In this document: in pieces, positions 1 to 7,563 of the stretch | How positions within the stretch are numbered: position 1 is the first letter of the stretch | How the letters are laid out: each line of letters opens with the position of its first letter | Source: Neisseria lactamica NS19 | GTDB taxonomy: Bacteria > Pseudomonadota > Gammaproteobacteria > Burkholderiales > Neisseriaceae | Assembly (NCBI GenBank): GCA_000193795.2 | Contig: AEPI01000028.1 | Span: 35,109-99,108, forward strand | Direction: 5' to 3' | Length of the DNA stretch: 64,000 bases | The notes under the pieces: generated by a model | What the model was told of the DNA's origin: nothing | Databases searched by the model: none | Seen by the model: only the letters and a program-made list of their open reading frames with translations | Made by a program: the position numbers and the translations under genes

Positions 1-663
1 GCGGCGGCGGGAGCCAAAGTCATCGGCACGGCGACCAGTGAGAGCGGTGCGGCGGCGATTAGCGGGCGGTTGGCGCAATGGGGTGGCGAAGGCCGTGCCT
101 TAAATGCCGCCGAACCCGAAGCCGTCGAAAACCTGATTGCCGACATCGAAAAAACGTTCGGCAAACTCGACATTCTGGTCAACAACGCCGGCATTACCCG
201 CGACAACCTCCTGATGCGTATGAAAGAAGAAGAGTGGGACGACATCATGCAGGTCAACCTCAAATCCGTCTTCCGCGCTTCCAAAGCCGCCTTGCGCGGT
301 ATGATGAAACAACGTTCCGGCCGCATCATCAACATCACCTCCGTCGTCGGCGTGATGGGCAATGCCGGTCAAACCAACTATGCCGCCGCCAAAGCAGGCT
401 TAATCGGTTTTGCCAAATCTATGGCGCGCGAAGTCGGCAGCCGGGGTATTACCGTCAACTGCGTCGCCCCGGGATTTATCGATACCGATATGACTCGCGC
501 CCTGCCGGAAGAAACCCGCCAAGCCTTTACCGCCCAAACCGCCTTAGGCAAATTCGGCGACGCGCAAGACATTGCCGATGCGGTTTTGTTCCTCGCTTCC
601 GATCAGGCGAAATACATTACCGGCCAGACGCTGCACGTCAACGGCGGTATGCTGATGCCCTGA
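1..663 (+). CDS. fabG: 3-oxoacyl-[ACP] reductase, 5' end outside window
   Basis: Short-chain dehydrogenase/reductase that reduces 3-oxoacyl-ACP with NADPH in cytosolic fatty-acid elongation. The reading frame is open from base 1, so the gene is cut by the window edge and lacks its start and the N-terminal TGxxxGIG nucleotide motif. Visible are the NNAG motif of the Rossmann fold, the catalytic serine in NITSVVG, the YAAAK (Tyr-xxx-Lys) catalytic pair, the PGFIDTDMT segment typical of FabG, and the C-terminal GQTLHVNGGM cofactor/tetramer motif. It ends at a TGA followed by a paired uptake-sequence terminator. FabG is by far the best fit among SDR enzymes. Confidence 0.95.
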   Translation, partial: AAAGAKVIGTATSESGAAAISGRLAQWGGEGRALNAAEPEAVENLIADIEKTFGKLDILVNNAGITRDNLLMRMKEEEWDDIMQVNLKSVFRASKAALRGMMKQRSGRIINITSVVGVMGNAGQTNYAAAKAGLIGFAKSMAREVGSRGITVNCVAPGFIDTDMTRALPEETRQAFTAQTALGKFGDAQDIADAVLFLASDQAKYITGQTLHVNGGMLMP

Positions 664-680
664 CGGGCTGCCGTGCCGGC

Positions 681-710
681 AATGCCGTCTGAAGCCTTCA
701 GACGGCATTT
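681..710 (+). terminator. Paired uptake-sequence terminator after fabG
   Basis: Inverted repeat of the Neisseria DNA uptake sequence (ATGCCGTCTGAAG / CTTCAGACGGCAT) with almost no loop and a T run, 20 bases after the fabG stop. Such pairs serve both as uptake signals and as rho-independent terminators in this genus. Confidence 0.85.
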
Positions 711-725
711 GCATTCCCAAACAAA

Positions 726-1211
726 ATGAACACACGCCACACCCCTCCCTGCCCCTGCGGTTCAGACACAGACTATACCGGCTGCTGCCGACCGCTTCAT
801 CTGCGCCATATCCTGCCGGCGACAGCCGAAATGCTGATGCGCGCCCGATACAGCGCATACGTCCTGCATCTGATAGATTACATTGTCGCCACCACCGTGC
901 CGGCACAACAAGCATTCCTCAATGCCGCCGAACTGATGCAATGGAGTATAGAAACCGAATGGCTGGGCTTGAACGTCCTCTCACACAAAATACTCGGCAA
1001 AGACCACGCCCAAGTCGGATTTGAAGCCTACTTCCGAGACAGGGGAAACCGGGCAGTGCATCACGAGCTGTCGGCATTCGTGAAAATAGCGGAGCAATGG
1101 TATTTCATCGATCCGACCGTCCCGCTGCCTGCCATGAAACAGCCCTGCATTTGCGGTTCCGGCAAAAAATTCAAAGCCTGCTGCGGAAAATATCTGCAAC
1201 CGGCCGGATAA
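726..1211 (+). CDS. YchJ-like SEC-C motif protein (UPF0225)
   Basis: Protein of 161 residues with a metal-binding SEC-C motif at each end: CPCGS...GCC near residues 8-19 and CICGSGKKFKACC near residues 138-150. The central part (residues about 35-120) has the NTF2-like fold of the YchJ/UPF0225 family, with the RARYSAYVLH and DP signatures. The SEC-C motif is the zinc-binding tail also found in SecA, but the role of YchJ itself is not established. It lies alone between fabG and the convergent suhB. Length matches the family. Confidence 0.85.
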   Translation: MNTRHTPPCPCGSDTDYTGCCRPLHLRHILPATAEMLMRARYSAYVLHLIDYIVATTVPAQQAFLNAAELMQWSIETEWLGLNVLSHKILGKDHAQVGFEAYFRDRGNRAVHHELSAFVKIAEQWYFIDPTVPLPAMKQPCICGSGKKFKACCGKYLQPAG

Positions 1212-1223
1212 AACGATTGCATA

Positions 1224-1253
1224 AAACGCCGTCCGAATGTCCGGGCGGCGTTT
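1224..1253 (+). terminator. Terminator after ychJ-like gene
   Basis: Inverted repeat of AAACGCCGTCCG with its near-perfect complement (one G:T) ending in TTT, 12 bases after the stop. It is built on a diverged uptake-like sequence (GCCGTCCGAA). Confidence 0.7.
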
Positions 1254-1512
1254 CATACGCGCAAAAAAGACCATTCATACCAAGGGTAAGTATGAATGGC
1301 CAATACATTGCGGGAAAACGTCTTACTTGCTGCACTGCCGAAAAGGGAGAAACGGCAGCGGTAATCAGCGGAAAGGATTGTACCCGTATAAATGTTAAGT
1401 AACGTTAATTATGAAAATATAACCGATGTTTCGGCACACAATCCGCAACTGCTGGCGCAGGCGGCGGCAAAGCCTGTTCATTCAAACCCTTATTCCTGCC
1501 CACCTGTTCACC
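1254..1512. other. Intergenic stretch between ychJ-like gene and suhB
   Basis: No supported gene. It contains one perfect 10-bp hairpin at 1271-1299 (see separate entry) and otherwise undistinguished sequence with low coding signal; the short open frames here lack family resemblance. Confidence 0.6.
1271..1299. repeat. Perfect 10-bp hairpin
   Basis: CCATTCATAC (1271-1280) pairs perfectly with GTATGAATGG (1290-1299) around a 9-base loop. There is no following T run, so it is not an obvious terminator; it may be a structured RNA end or a protein-binding palindrome. Confidence 0.6.
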
Positions 1513-2307
1513 TTACTGGTTTTCCCTTATCCACCCGACCCAGCGTTCAAACAACTTCGGTTCGAGCGCGGCGACGACCGAACGCTTGAATATATGCTCC
1601 CCGCTCCAAAACCCGTCGCCTTCCAAAGTCGTCAGCCTGCCGCCCGCCTCCTCAAAAATCAGCGCGCCGGCGGCATAATCCCACAGCTTCTGCCCGCCGT
1701 GGACATAAACATCATAGCGTCCGCACGCCAGATAACACCAGTCCAGCGTACTGCTGCCCATACTCCGTATCGTCCCGAAAGGCGCGAGCGTACTCATACG
1801 GCTGGAAAGTTTGCCCGAACGCAGATATTTGATTTCCACGCCCGCAATCGCCTCATTGAGTTTTTTTTCGACCAAACGCAAAGGCAGGCGCGTCCCGTTT
1901 AAAAACGCCCCCTGCCCGCGTTCGGCGTAAAAACATTCCCCGCTGACCGGATTGTAGATTACGCCCAATTCGGCGCGCCCGTTGCGGACAAACGCCACCG
2001 ACACGGCAAAATGCGGCAGCCCGTTGACAAAATTGTTCGTCCCGTCTATCGGATCGACAATCCACAGCCCCTTTTCCCCCGAATATTGTTCCCACAAAGC
2101 CGACTGTTCCTGCCGCGACATTTCCTCGCCCAACATCGGGCAATCGATCAGAAGCGGCAACGCGGCAGCAAAAGCCGTCTGTGAGGCAATGTCCGCCTCG
2201 CTCAACATCGAACCGTCTTCCTTGCGGCAAGACGGCGTATTCAAAAAACGCGGCATAATTTCGGTTTGCGCGATATGGCGCACGACTTTCTGCAAACGGT
2301 GTAACAC
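1513..2307 (-). CDS. suhB: Inositol-1-monophosphatase family protein
   Basis: Protein of 264 residues of the Mg2+-dependent inositol monophosphatase superfamily (inositol phosphate hydrolysis; in enterics SuhB also joins the rRNA antitermination complex). Metal-binding motifs are visible: GEE near residue 60, DPIDGTNNF at 85-93 and WDYAAGALIFEEAGG near the C-terminus. Length is right for the family. It is transcribed toward the ychJ-like gene and away from rsmE, with a Correia element in the shared upstream region. Which activity (phosphatase or antitermination) dominates here is not decided by sequence. Confidence 0.9.
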   Translation of the reverse strand: MLHRLQKVVRHIAQTEIMPRFLNTPSCRKEDGSMLSEADIASQTAFAAALPLLIDCPMLGEEMSRQEQSALWEQYSGEKGLWIVDPIDGTNNFVNGLPHFAVSVAFVRNGRAELGVIYNPVSGECFYAERGQGAFLNGTRLPLRLVEKKLNEAIAGVEIKYLRSGKLSSRMSTLAPFGTIRSMGSSTLDWCYLACGRYDVYVHGGQKLWDYAAGALIFEEAGGRLTTLEGDGFWSGEHIFKRSVVAALEPKLFERWVGWIRENQ

Positions 2308-2350
2308 TTCCTACTGTCCTCATATTTTGAACTTGCGGCGCGCGAACGTA

Positions 2351-2457
2351 TATAGTGGATTAAATTTAAATCAGGACAAGGCGACGAAGCCGCAGACAGT
2401 ACAAATAGTACGGCAAGGCGAGGCAACGCTGTACTGGTTTAAATTTAATCCACTATA
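2351..2457. repeat. Correia repeat enclosed element (short form)
   Basis: 107-bp element bounded by the inverted termini TATAGTGGATTA...TAATCCACTATA, with the conserved internal blocks ACAAGGCGACGAAGCCG and GGCAAGGCGAGGCAACG. It is a non-autonomous MITE of Neisseria and sits between divergent suhB and rsmE, where its ends can supply a promoter. Confidence 0.95.
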
Positions 2458-2515
2458 ATGTCCGTTTCCATCACGCCGCTGCGACAGATTATAACCGTCC
2501 GAACCGCCAAAAACT

Positions 2516-3241
2516 ATGCCCCGATTCCACCTGCCCGAAAACCTTTCCGTCGGACAAACCGTCGCCCTGCCCGACAACATCGTCCGCCACCTCAACGTCC
2601 TGCGCGTCCGCCCCAACGAAAACATCACCCTCTTCGACGGCAAAGGCAAGGCACACGCCGCACGGCTGACCGTTTTGGAAAAACGCCGCGCCGGGGCGGA
2701 AATCCTGCACGAAGAAACCGCCGATGCCGAATCCCCGCTGAACATCACGCTCATCCAATCCATATCTTCCGGCGAACGTATGGACTTTACCCTGCAAAAA
2801 AGCGTCGAACTCGGCGTAACCGCCATACAGCCCGTCATCAGCGAACGCTGCGTTGTCCGCCTCGACGGGGAACGCGCCGCCAAACGCCTCGCGCGCTGGC
2901 AGGAAATCGTCATCTCCGCGTGCGAACAAAGCGGCAGAAACACCGTTCCCCCCGTACTGCCCATCATCAGCTACCGTGAAGCACTCGACAAAATGCCGTC
3001 TGAAAGCACCAGGCTGATTATGAGCATCAACCGCGCCCGCAAACTCGGCGATATCCGCCACCCGTCCGGCGCAATCGTCTTTATGGTCGGACCCGAAGGC
3101 GGCTGGACAGAACAGGAAGAACAACAGGCATTTGAAGCCGGCTTCCAAGCCGTAACATTGGGCAAACGCATCCTGCGCACCGAAACCGCCGCCCTCGCCG
3201 CCCTTGCCGCGATGCAGACGCTTTGGGGCGATTTTACCTAG
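2516..3241 (+). CDS. rsmE: 16S rRNA (uracil1498-N3)-methyltransferase
   Basis: SPOUT-class methyltransferase of 241 residues that uses SAM to methylate U1498 of 16S rRNA in the 30S subunit. An N-terminal PUA-like RNA-binding part (MPRFHLPENL...VLRVRPNE) is followed by the SAM-binding trefoil knot with GPEGGW (192-197) and LGKRILRTETA (215-225), the RsmE signature. Length matches the family. The ATG at 2516 is the natural start because the canonical MPRF N-terminus begins there. It contains an in-gene uptake sequence (ATGCCGTCTGAA). Confidence 0.95.
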   Translation: MPRFHLPENLSVGQTVALPDNIVRHLNVLRVRPNENITLFDGKGKAHAARLTVLEKRRAGAEILHEETADAESPLNITLIQSISSGERMDFTLQKSVELGVTAIQPVISERCVVRLDGERAAKRLARWQEIVISACEQSGRNTVPPVLPIISYREALDKMPSESTRLIMSINRARKLGDIRHPSGAIVFMVGPEGGWTEQEEQQAFEAGFQAVTLGKRILRTETAALAALAAMQTLWGDFT

Positions 3242-3257
3242 CAGATGTTTCAACACA

Positions 3258-3325
3258 CAGGACGACACATAAAGCACCGCCCTATGTGTCGTCCTGATTT
3301 GTAAGGGGTTATACCCCTTACAAAT
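3258..3325. repeat. Two abutting perfect inverted repeats downstream of rsmE
   Basis: First palindrome: CAGGACGACACATA (3258-3271) and its exact complement (3283-3296) with an 11-base loop. Second: ATTTGTAAGGGG (3297-3308) and its exact complement (3314-3325) with a 5-base loop, starting on the very next base. The second is AT-ended and could terminate rsmE transcription; the tandem arrangement is unexplained. Confidence 0.85.
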
Positions 3326-3883
3326 AAAGTCTGATTCTACCGCCCCGAAGGACGGATGTCCAAGTGGCGGGGTTTCAACCGCAAAGGAAATACGATGAAA
3401 AACACGGGATTTTATCCGAAACAACAAAATCCCTCCGCCGTCATTCCCGCGAAAGCGGGAATCTAGAAATGGAAAATCACAGGAATTTATCCGAAAAACA
3501 AGAATTCTTCCGCCGTCATTCCCACGCAGGCGGGAATCTAGTCCGTTGGGTTTCAGTCATTTCCGATAAATTGCCTTGGTGTTGGATTTCTGGATTCCCG
3601 CCTGCGCGGGAATGACGGGGTTTTAGGTTTCCGTTTTCTTGGAAATGACGAAATTTAGCGAAACTGAACAGACTGGATTCCCGCCTGCGCGGGAATGACG
3701 GGGTTTTAGGTTTCTGTTTTCGTAGGAATGATGAAATTTCAGGTTGCTGTTTTTGGTTTTCCGTTTTCGTAGAAATGGCAAATGAGGACTTTCCCGAAAC
3801 TCAAAAACAAAACCGAACAAACCGGATTCCCCGACATAAATTTAGGGACAGCGCACACCCGCCAAATAAGGAAAGGCCAAAAC
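3326..3883. repeat. NIME-type repeat region with four dRS3 elements
   Basis: No supported gene between rsmE and lgtE. Four 20-bp dRS3 palindromes of the form ATTCCC-N8-GGGAAT lie at 3443-3462, 3518-3537, 3594-3613 and 3677-3696, separated by related repeat sequence. These neisserial intergenic arrays recombine, and dRS3 is a known insertion target of filamentous phage. From 3697 to 3883 further AT-rich repeat-like sequence is seen. Confidence 0.85.
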
Positions 3884-4690
3884 CTATTCAAACGGGACGA
3901 CGTGCCGCCCAAAGTGTTTTTCTAATTTTTTCTGACGCTTCCGTTCCCTCGCCCTTTCGATTTCCCGACCGATTTTTCCCAAAGCGCGTTTCAACAAAAC
4001 CTTCAGGGAGCGGCGGTTGCGGTACGATTCCTGCCTGCCGTTTTTCAGTTGGCTGGGCAGGGTTTCGCTTTGAACGCACAAGGCGGGGGTCAGTTGGCAA
4101 ACCGTCATACCCCCTTTGTCGAGAAAACTGCTGAAGAGCATCCAATCCACCGCCTTCAGGCGTTCGGACGGCAAAACGGCAAACCTGTCCAAGAAAAAAC
4201 GCATCGCTTTTCGGGAAATGATATAGCCCGCCGTCCCCCAGTGTTCGCTTTCCAACAGCGGAAAGGCACGCCCGCAGTAGTCCGCCACGCCGGAGGGCGA
4301 GGTCAGGACGTGCATAAACATCGTTTCCAAGCGGACGATAAAGGCGGAATCGGGGTCAAAGCGTTCTTGCAGCCAAGCGTCTTCGGCAAGGAACTGCTCC
4401 GCGCCTTCGCCGAGTAAAACGTCGTCCTCAAATACGGCGATATACGGCAGACCTTCATCCAATGCCTGTTTCCACAATACGGCGTGGCTCATAAAGCAGG
4501 CTTTTTCCACTCCGCTCAAATAGGGGTGCGCCGACAAACCGGGTACGAGTTCCGCCATTGCCTGTTCCAGCCTTTCAGACGGCATCAGCGCGTCGAAAAA
4601 CTGAAACGGGATGCCGCGACTGCCGAAGGTTGCGGCAATGTGCGCCCTGCGTTCTGCGGCGGAAGCTAAGCTGATAACGTGGTTTTGCAT
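3884..4690 (-). CDS. lgtE: LOS beta-1,4-galactosyltransferase, LgtE/LgtH type
   Basis: GT25-family glycosyltransferase of 268 residues, last gene of the lgt locus. LgtE adds Gal beta-1,4 to the glucose on heptose I, making the lactosyl stem on which the other Lgt enzymes work at the inner membrane. The GT25 features MQNHVISLASA at the N-terminus, FEDDVLLG (residues about 87-94, acidic metal site) and the TAGYIISRKA block are present. It is a close paralogue of lgtB in this window: the first two thirds are almost identical and the C-terminal third differs. It could equally be named lgtH, the meningococcal allele. It starts 18 bases after the lgtD stop. Confidence 0.88.
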   Translation of the reverse strand: MQNHVISLASAAERRAHIAATFGSRGIPFQFFDALMPSERLEQAMAELVPGLSAHPYLSGVEKACFMSHAVLWKQALDEGLPYIAVFEDDVLLGEGAEQFLAEDAWLQERFDPDSAFIVRLETMFMHVLTSPSGVADYCGRAFPLLESEHWGTAGYIISRKAMRFFLDRFAVLPSERLKAVDWMLFSSFLDKGGMTVCQLTPALCVQSETLPSQLKNGRQESYRNRRSLKVLLKRALGKIGREIERARERKRQKKLEKHFGRHVVPFE

Positions 4691-4708
4691 GATTTATCCT
4701 GTTCGGTT

Positions 4709-5722
4709 TCAATAGCTGCGGTATTTCCAAGGGCGTAACATTTTTTTCAGGATTTTCCTATATTGCGGTGCGGCAAACAGCTTCCTCATCACGCGGTCTG
4801 TCAGGAAATCCAGCAAATCGGTCAAAGAATACTTTTCCAACGACAAGAAATATTCGTACAGGAACAGACGGAGGTATCCGATATCTTGTCCGGACAAGGC
4901 TTTTTCGTGCAACGCATATGCCGTTGATTTCAAAAGCCCGTAATTCAGGCAGTCCGGCCCGATGGCTATGCCTGCCGCCTTCCAATACCCCGCCCTGATT
5001 TCTTCTTTGATTTTCCACGCCGTCCTGCGCTGTTGCAGGTTGTATTTGGAAGAGGTCTGGTCTTGATGGAAGCGGTATTTGACCAAGGCTTCGGGATAAT
5101 TCGCCAGCCTGCCCAGCTTGCCGGCTTCGTACCAAAACTTATAGTCTTCGGCGTGGATATAGGCGGGGTCGAACCGCAAACCGCCGTCAATGACGCTGCG
5201 CCGCATAATCATCGTGTTGTTGTGTATGGGGTTGCGGAGGGGGAAGGCAGATGTAATTTCCTGATGGGTCAGGGGGTTTTTCCAAATTTCGCCGTTTCGG
5301 GCAATGGCGGCAAGCACGCTTTTATTGTTTTCTTCCGACAAAATTTCCAGCCACGCGCCTATTGCGATGATGCTGCGGTCTTTTTCCATCTCGCCCACGA
5401 TTTTTTCAATCCAGTCGGGGGCGGCAATATCGTCGGCATCGGTACGCGCAATATATTCCCCATTTCCCGACTTTGCCAATGCGTCCAGCCCGATGTTTAA
5501 AGAGGCGATAAAGCCCAAATTGCGGGGATTGGAAATTATCCTGATCCTGCCGTCCTGTTCTTGGAAACGCCGGGCAATGGCGGGCGTGCCGTCTGTCGAG
5601 CCGTCATCGACAATCAAAATCTCCAGGTTGCGCCAAGTTTGATTCACGACGGCGGCTAATGATTGGGCGAAATATTTTTCTGCGTTGTAGGCGCAAATCA
5701 ATACGCTGACTAAAGGTTGCAA
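4709..5722 (-). CDS. lgtD: LOS beta-1,3-N-acetylgalactosaminyltransferase LgtD
   Basis: GT2-family glycosyltransferase of 337 residues beginning [13 protein letters not shown], with the DDGSTDGT nucleotide-sugar motif and a TDADD metal motif around residue 93. LgtD adds a terminal GalNAc beta-1,3 to paragloboside-type LOS; the C-terminus (WKYRSY) is that of LgtD as I recall it. Where gonococcal lgtD carries a poly-G switch, this copy reads GGGAAATGGGG (complement of 5458-5468), so the tract is interrupted and the frame is fixed ON. It is nearly identical to lgtA over long stretches. A Correia element separates it from lgtC. Confidence 0.88.
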
Positions 5723-5740
5723 TCCGTTTCTCCTTTCCGA

Positions 5741-5847
5741 TATAGTGGATTAAATTTAAACCAGTACGGCGTTGCCTCGCCTTGCCGTACTATCTGTACT
5801 GTCTGCGGCTTCGTCGCCTTGTCCTGATTTAAATTTAATCCACTATA
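5741..5847. repeat. Correia element between lgtC and lgtD
   Basis: 107-bp short-form Correia element with TATAGTGGATTA termini at both ends and the usual internal blocks. It lies 18 bases upstream of the lgtD start inside the lgt gene series and may provide or disturb transcription of lgtD-lgtE. Confidence 0.95.
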
Positions 5848-5878
5848 CATCCGATGCCGCCTGAAGGCTTCTGCCCCG

Positions 5879-6812
5879 TCAATAAATCTTGCGTAAGAAT
5901 CTGGCAGACAGTTTTCTGCGCCATCTTTGAAGCATACGCTTTGTCGGAAACATACGGTGCGGGACGGCAAGTTTGCCGCGCCATTCTTCGGGAACGGTCG
6001 TCAGGCTGCCCGCCAACTCTGTGAAACGTTCCGCACCCCACGCGGTGCAGTCCCTGTGCCACGGCTTTGCCGGGCCGCAATAATGGCTGACGGCGACGGG
6101 CATCGCCGTATTGGTACGGTCGCGGTAAAGCGGGTCGGTATGGCGGGATGCAAACCTGTTCGCCATAAAGGCATAATTGGTCGGCATAAAGTTGAAACGG
6201 CTGTTCGCATAACACACCCCGCCTTTAAACAGCCCGTTCAAAATATCCTGATCCTGATATTGCATCACGTCCTTGTATTGTTCCACCCATTCGCAGGCCA
6301 TTTTGAAAATATCGTGCTGCCGCCATTTTTTCAGGTTAATCAGCAATACGCCGGCATTGAAATAATATTCGCCGTCCGCCATACCGATTTTTTGTTTGTA
6401 AGCATTCTGCCTTTCGACAAACAAATCGATGCACGCGCCAAGCCAGTTATCGCCCAAATCGGTATCCCATAAAGGCTTCAGGCTGTCCCTGACCAATACG
6501 TCTATATCCAGATACAGGACTTTATCGCAATCGGCAATGTATTCGCCCAATTTCAGGCGGGCATAAGTCGTGATGGAAATGTGCCTGATGTTTAAGGGGA
6601 AGCCGGTGAAATCTTCGGGGTTTACGTCTATAAAGCGGATATTACCCCCCCCCCCGCAAATTGGCGGCAACCGCCGCCCGGTTTGCCTCACTGATACCGG
6701 CATCGAGGACGTGGAACCTGATTTCCGTATCGGGATGGGCCGCTTCCACGCTTTTTGCCGCAACGCAAAGGTAGGCGGCATAGTTGTCGTCTGCCGCAAA
6801 TACGATGTCCAT
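5879..6812 (-). CDS. lgtC: LOS alpha-1,4-galactosyltransferase LgtC (phase OFF)
   Basis: GT8-family enzyme that caps lactosyl LOS with Gal alpha-1,4, making the P(k)-like globotriose epitope. It starts [14 protein letters not shown] at 6812 behind an AGGAGG ribosome site. The poly-G tract (complement of 6645-6655) has 11 G, so the frame meets TAA right after the tract; with 10 or 13 G it would run NLRGGG(G)NIRFIDV through the DID metal motif (about residue 103) to the Arg/Lys-rich C-terminus, about 311 residues. The body matches LgtC closely, so this is a phase-OFF allele, not decay. It lies 17 bases after the fic stop. Confidence 0.93.
6645..6655 (-). repeat. Phase-variation poly-G tract of lgtC (11 G)
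   Basis: Eleven consecutive C on the + strand, read as G in lgtC. Reading CGG GGG GGG GGG TAA gives an immediate stop; 10 or 13 G restore the frame. Confidence 0.95.
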
Positions 6813-6829
6813 CTTTCCTCCTTGGTCTT

Positions 6830-7552
6830 TCAGCCCATGTTTGGTGAATCGGGAAAATCTATATTTTGGGTTACGCCGAAATAGTCTATTCCCGATATAC
6901 AATTTTGATACAAAAACTTGGAAATATCGGTATCGTCGCCGGAGCGATAGAATGCGGACAATTTTTCATTGAATTGCGGCATCTGCATTTCGGAGATTTC
7001 CAGAATGCCGCAGCCCCCTGCCACCATCAGGTCGTTGGCAAATAAGGTTGCCGTTCGTTTGTTGCCGTCCCAGAAAACCTGCTGCCGCATACAATAAAGC
7101 ATGAAACGGACGGCTGTCTCCGTCGTCGAGCCGCTTTGAAGTCCGATATTTTGGAACACACGGACCACTTCAATTTCCTTCACCGGATTTGGGGCATGAC
7201 GGGAACCGTCCAATAACGTTACGCCGACCGAACCGGTACGGAAATCACCGGGTGCCAAAGAATCCTCCTTGGCAACGATGTCGTTGATTTTTTTAAGGAG
7301 TGAAATATTGACCGGTTCGCCGGCTGAAATATGCGAAATCATATATTGATAGGCACGTTTCAGGTTCAAAATGGTTTGGATGTCTTCCAGTGACGCGGAG
7401 GCTACATTTCTGCCATTGACGATTTGCTCCGTCTGCAACAAGGTTGTCCGGCAATTCTCAAAACGACTGAGGTTGTGAATTTGGGCAACCAATACTTTCT
7501 TGGCCAGAAAAATATTTTCTTCCAAACTCAACTTGTATTTGTCGGGAAACAC
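6830..7552 (-). CDS. Fic/DOC-fold protein lacking the catalytic histidine
   Basis: Predicted Fic-fold protein of 240 residues in the LOS locus. The start is a GTG at 7552, because an AAAGGA ribosome site lies 7 bases before it and 11 bases separate it from the lgtB stop; upstream in-frame codons overlap lgtB and are not conserved-looking. Helical N-terminal part with TEQIVNG (about residues 41-47), a possible inhibitory-helix motif, then FRTGSVGV (about 104-111) and the Fic core QVFWDGNKRTA (158-168). Fic enzymes normally read HPFx(D/E)GN(G/K)R; here the catalytic His is Gln and the Pro is Val, while the phosphate-binding DGNKR is intact. AMPylation is therefore unlikely. It may be a binding protein or a decayed enzyme. 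It might be the published lgtZ of this locus, which I cannot verify. Confidence 0.8.
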   Translation of the reverse strand: MFPDKYKLSLEENIFLAKKVLVAQIHNLSRFENCRTTLLQTEQIVNGRNVASASLEDIQTILNLKRAYQYMISHISAGEPVNISLLKKINDIVAKEDSLAPGDFRTGSVGVTLLDGSRHAPNPVKEIEVVRVFQNIGLQSGSTTETAVRFMLYCMRQQVFWDGNKRTATLFANDLMVAGGCGILEISEMQMPQFNEKLSAFYRSGDDTDISKFLYQNCISGIDYFGVTQNIDFPDSPNMG

Positions 7553-7563
7553 GATAATTCCTT

